NCBI GenBank assembly: GCA_009746045.1
Contig: RPFO01000027.1
Coordinates: forward strand, 129,501 to 193,500
Direction: 5' to 3'
Source: Mesostigma viride
Taxonomy: Eukaryota > Streptophyta > Mesostigmatophyceae > Mesostigmatales > Mesostigmataceae
DNA: 64,000 nucleotides
Shown one piece after another: positions 63,866-64,000 of this stretch. A program made the position numbers and the translations under genes. Each line of letters starts with the position of its first letter. The stretch's first letter is position 1. The notes beneath the pieces are model-generated. The model ran no database searches. It saw only the letters and a program-made list of their open reading frames with translations, and was not told where the DNA came from.

Positions 63866-64000
63866 TTAATTATTAATTAATGAGGAACATGACTCCGTTG
63901 GGAGTACATGTGGCACATAGCCCTGAGAAGGGGCATATGGCCTTTAATACGCGGGATGATGGGATGCGGTTAGTTATCACATATCCTTCCCGGCAAGGGT
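63866..64000 (-). mobile_element. 3' end of a third ORF1-only retroelement copy (cut by window edge)
   Basis: An ATTAATTATTAATTAAT tail is followed by ACTCCGTTGGGAGTACATGT and GGGGCATATGGC, the same text and orientation as at 11,390-11,480. The element continues past the window end. Confidence 0.7.

Overview
The window reads as nuclear DNA of a eukaryote with many GT-AG introns, extreme simple-sequence content and many retroelements. The retroelement mix (a chromodomain Ty3/gypsy element, a Ty1/copia-like element, APE-type and restriction-endonuclease-type LINE remnants, an ORF1-only retroelement) together with the intron-rich SGNH-hydrolase gene suggests a green alga. That is an inference; no marker gene here proves the lineage.

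Layout. 1-1320 is a polypyrimidine satellite. 1.9-11.2 kb holds a spliced gene on the + strand whose exons resemble ChAPs (Chs5-Arf1-binding/exomer cargo adaptor) proteins; its introns are filled with micro- and minisatellites. 11.3-13.05 kb is an ORF1-only retroelement on the - strand. 13.3-15 kb is repeats and unrecognised DNA. 15,021-25,735 is a full-length Ty3/gypsy chromovirus on the - strand (563/562-bp LTRs, 5-bp target duplication ACGAG) with extra ORFs at both ends. 25.7-28.4 kb has no gene I can support. 28.4-37.66 kb is a second + strand gene, a secreted SGNH-type hydrolase in six exons; its last intron contains a 41-bp minisatellite and a 2.5-kb Tc1/mariner-like non-autonomous transposon. 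37.7-50.9 kb is a graveyard of LINE and ORF1 fragments, with a striking 724-bp nested palindrome inserted in one LINE at TTAA. 51.06-62.0 kb is a - strand leucine-rich-repeat (AMN1-like) gene, degenerate, split by a recent 8.5-kb Ty1/copia-like element (51,806-60,301, TSD GCTGG, nearly identical LTRs). 62.9-64 kb is minisatellite, TGAG and GA tracts and the edge of another ORF1-only element.

The most unusual signal is not a gene. In both host genes, introns next to an exon contain several degenerate tandem copies of the exon end with its splice site. This occurs at 5' splice sites (after 2164, after 7812, after 29306) and at 3' splice sites (before 10322, 10987, 31721 and 36521). It suggests that introns here grow by repeated duplication of the exon-intron boundary. 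Other points of interest are the nested palindrome, a copia-like element with integrase before protease and non-TG/CA LTR ends, a viroplasmin-like ORF and three extra 3' ORFs in the gypsy element, and a 3'-terminal hairpin shared by several retroelement ends.
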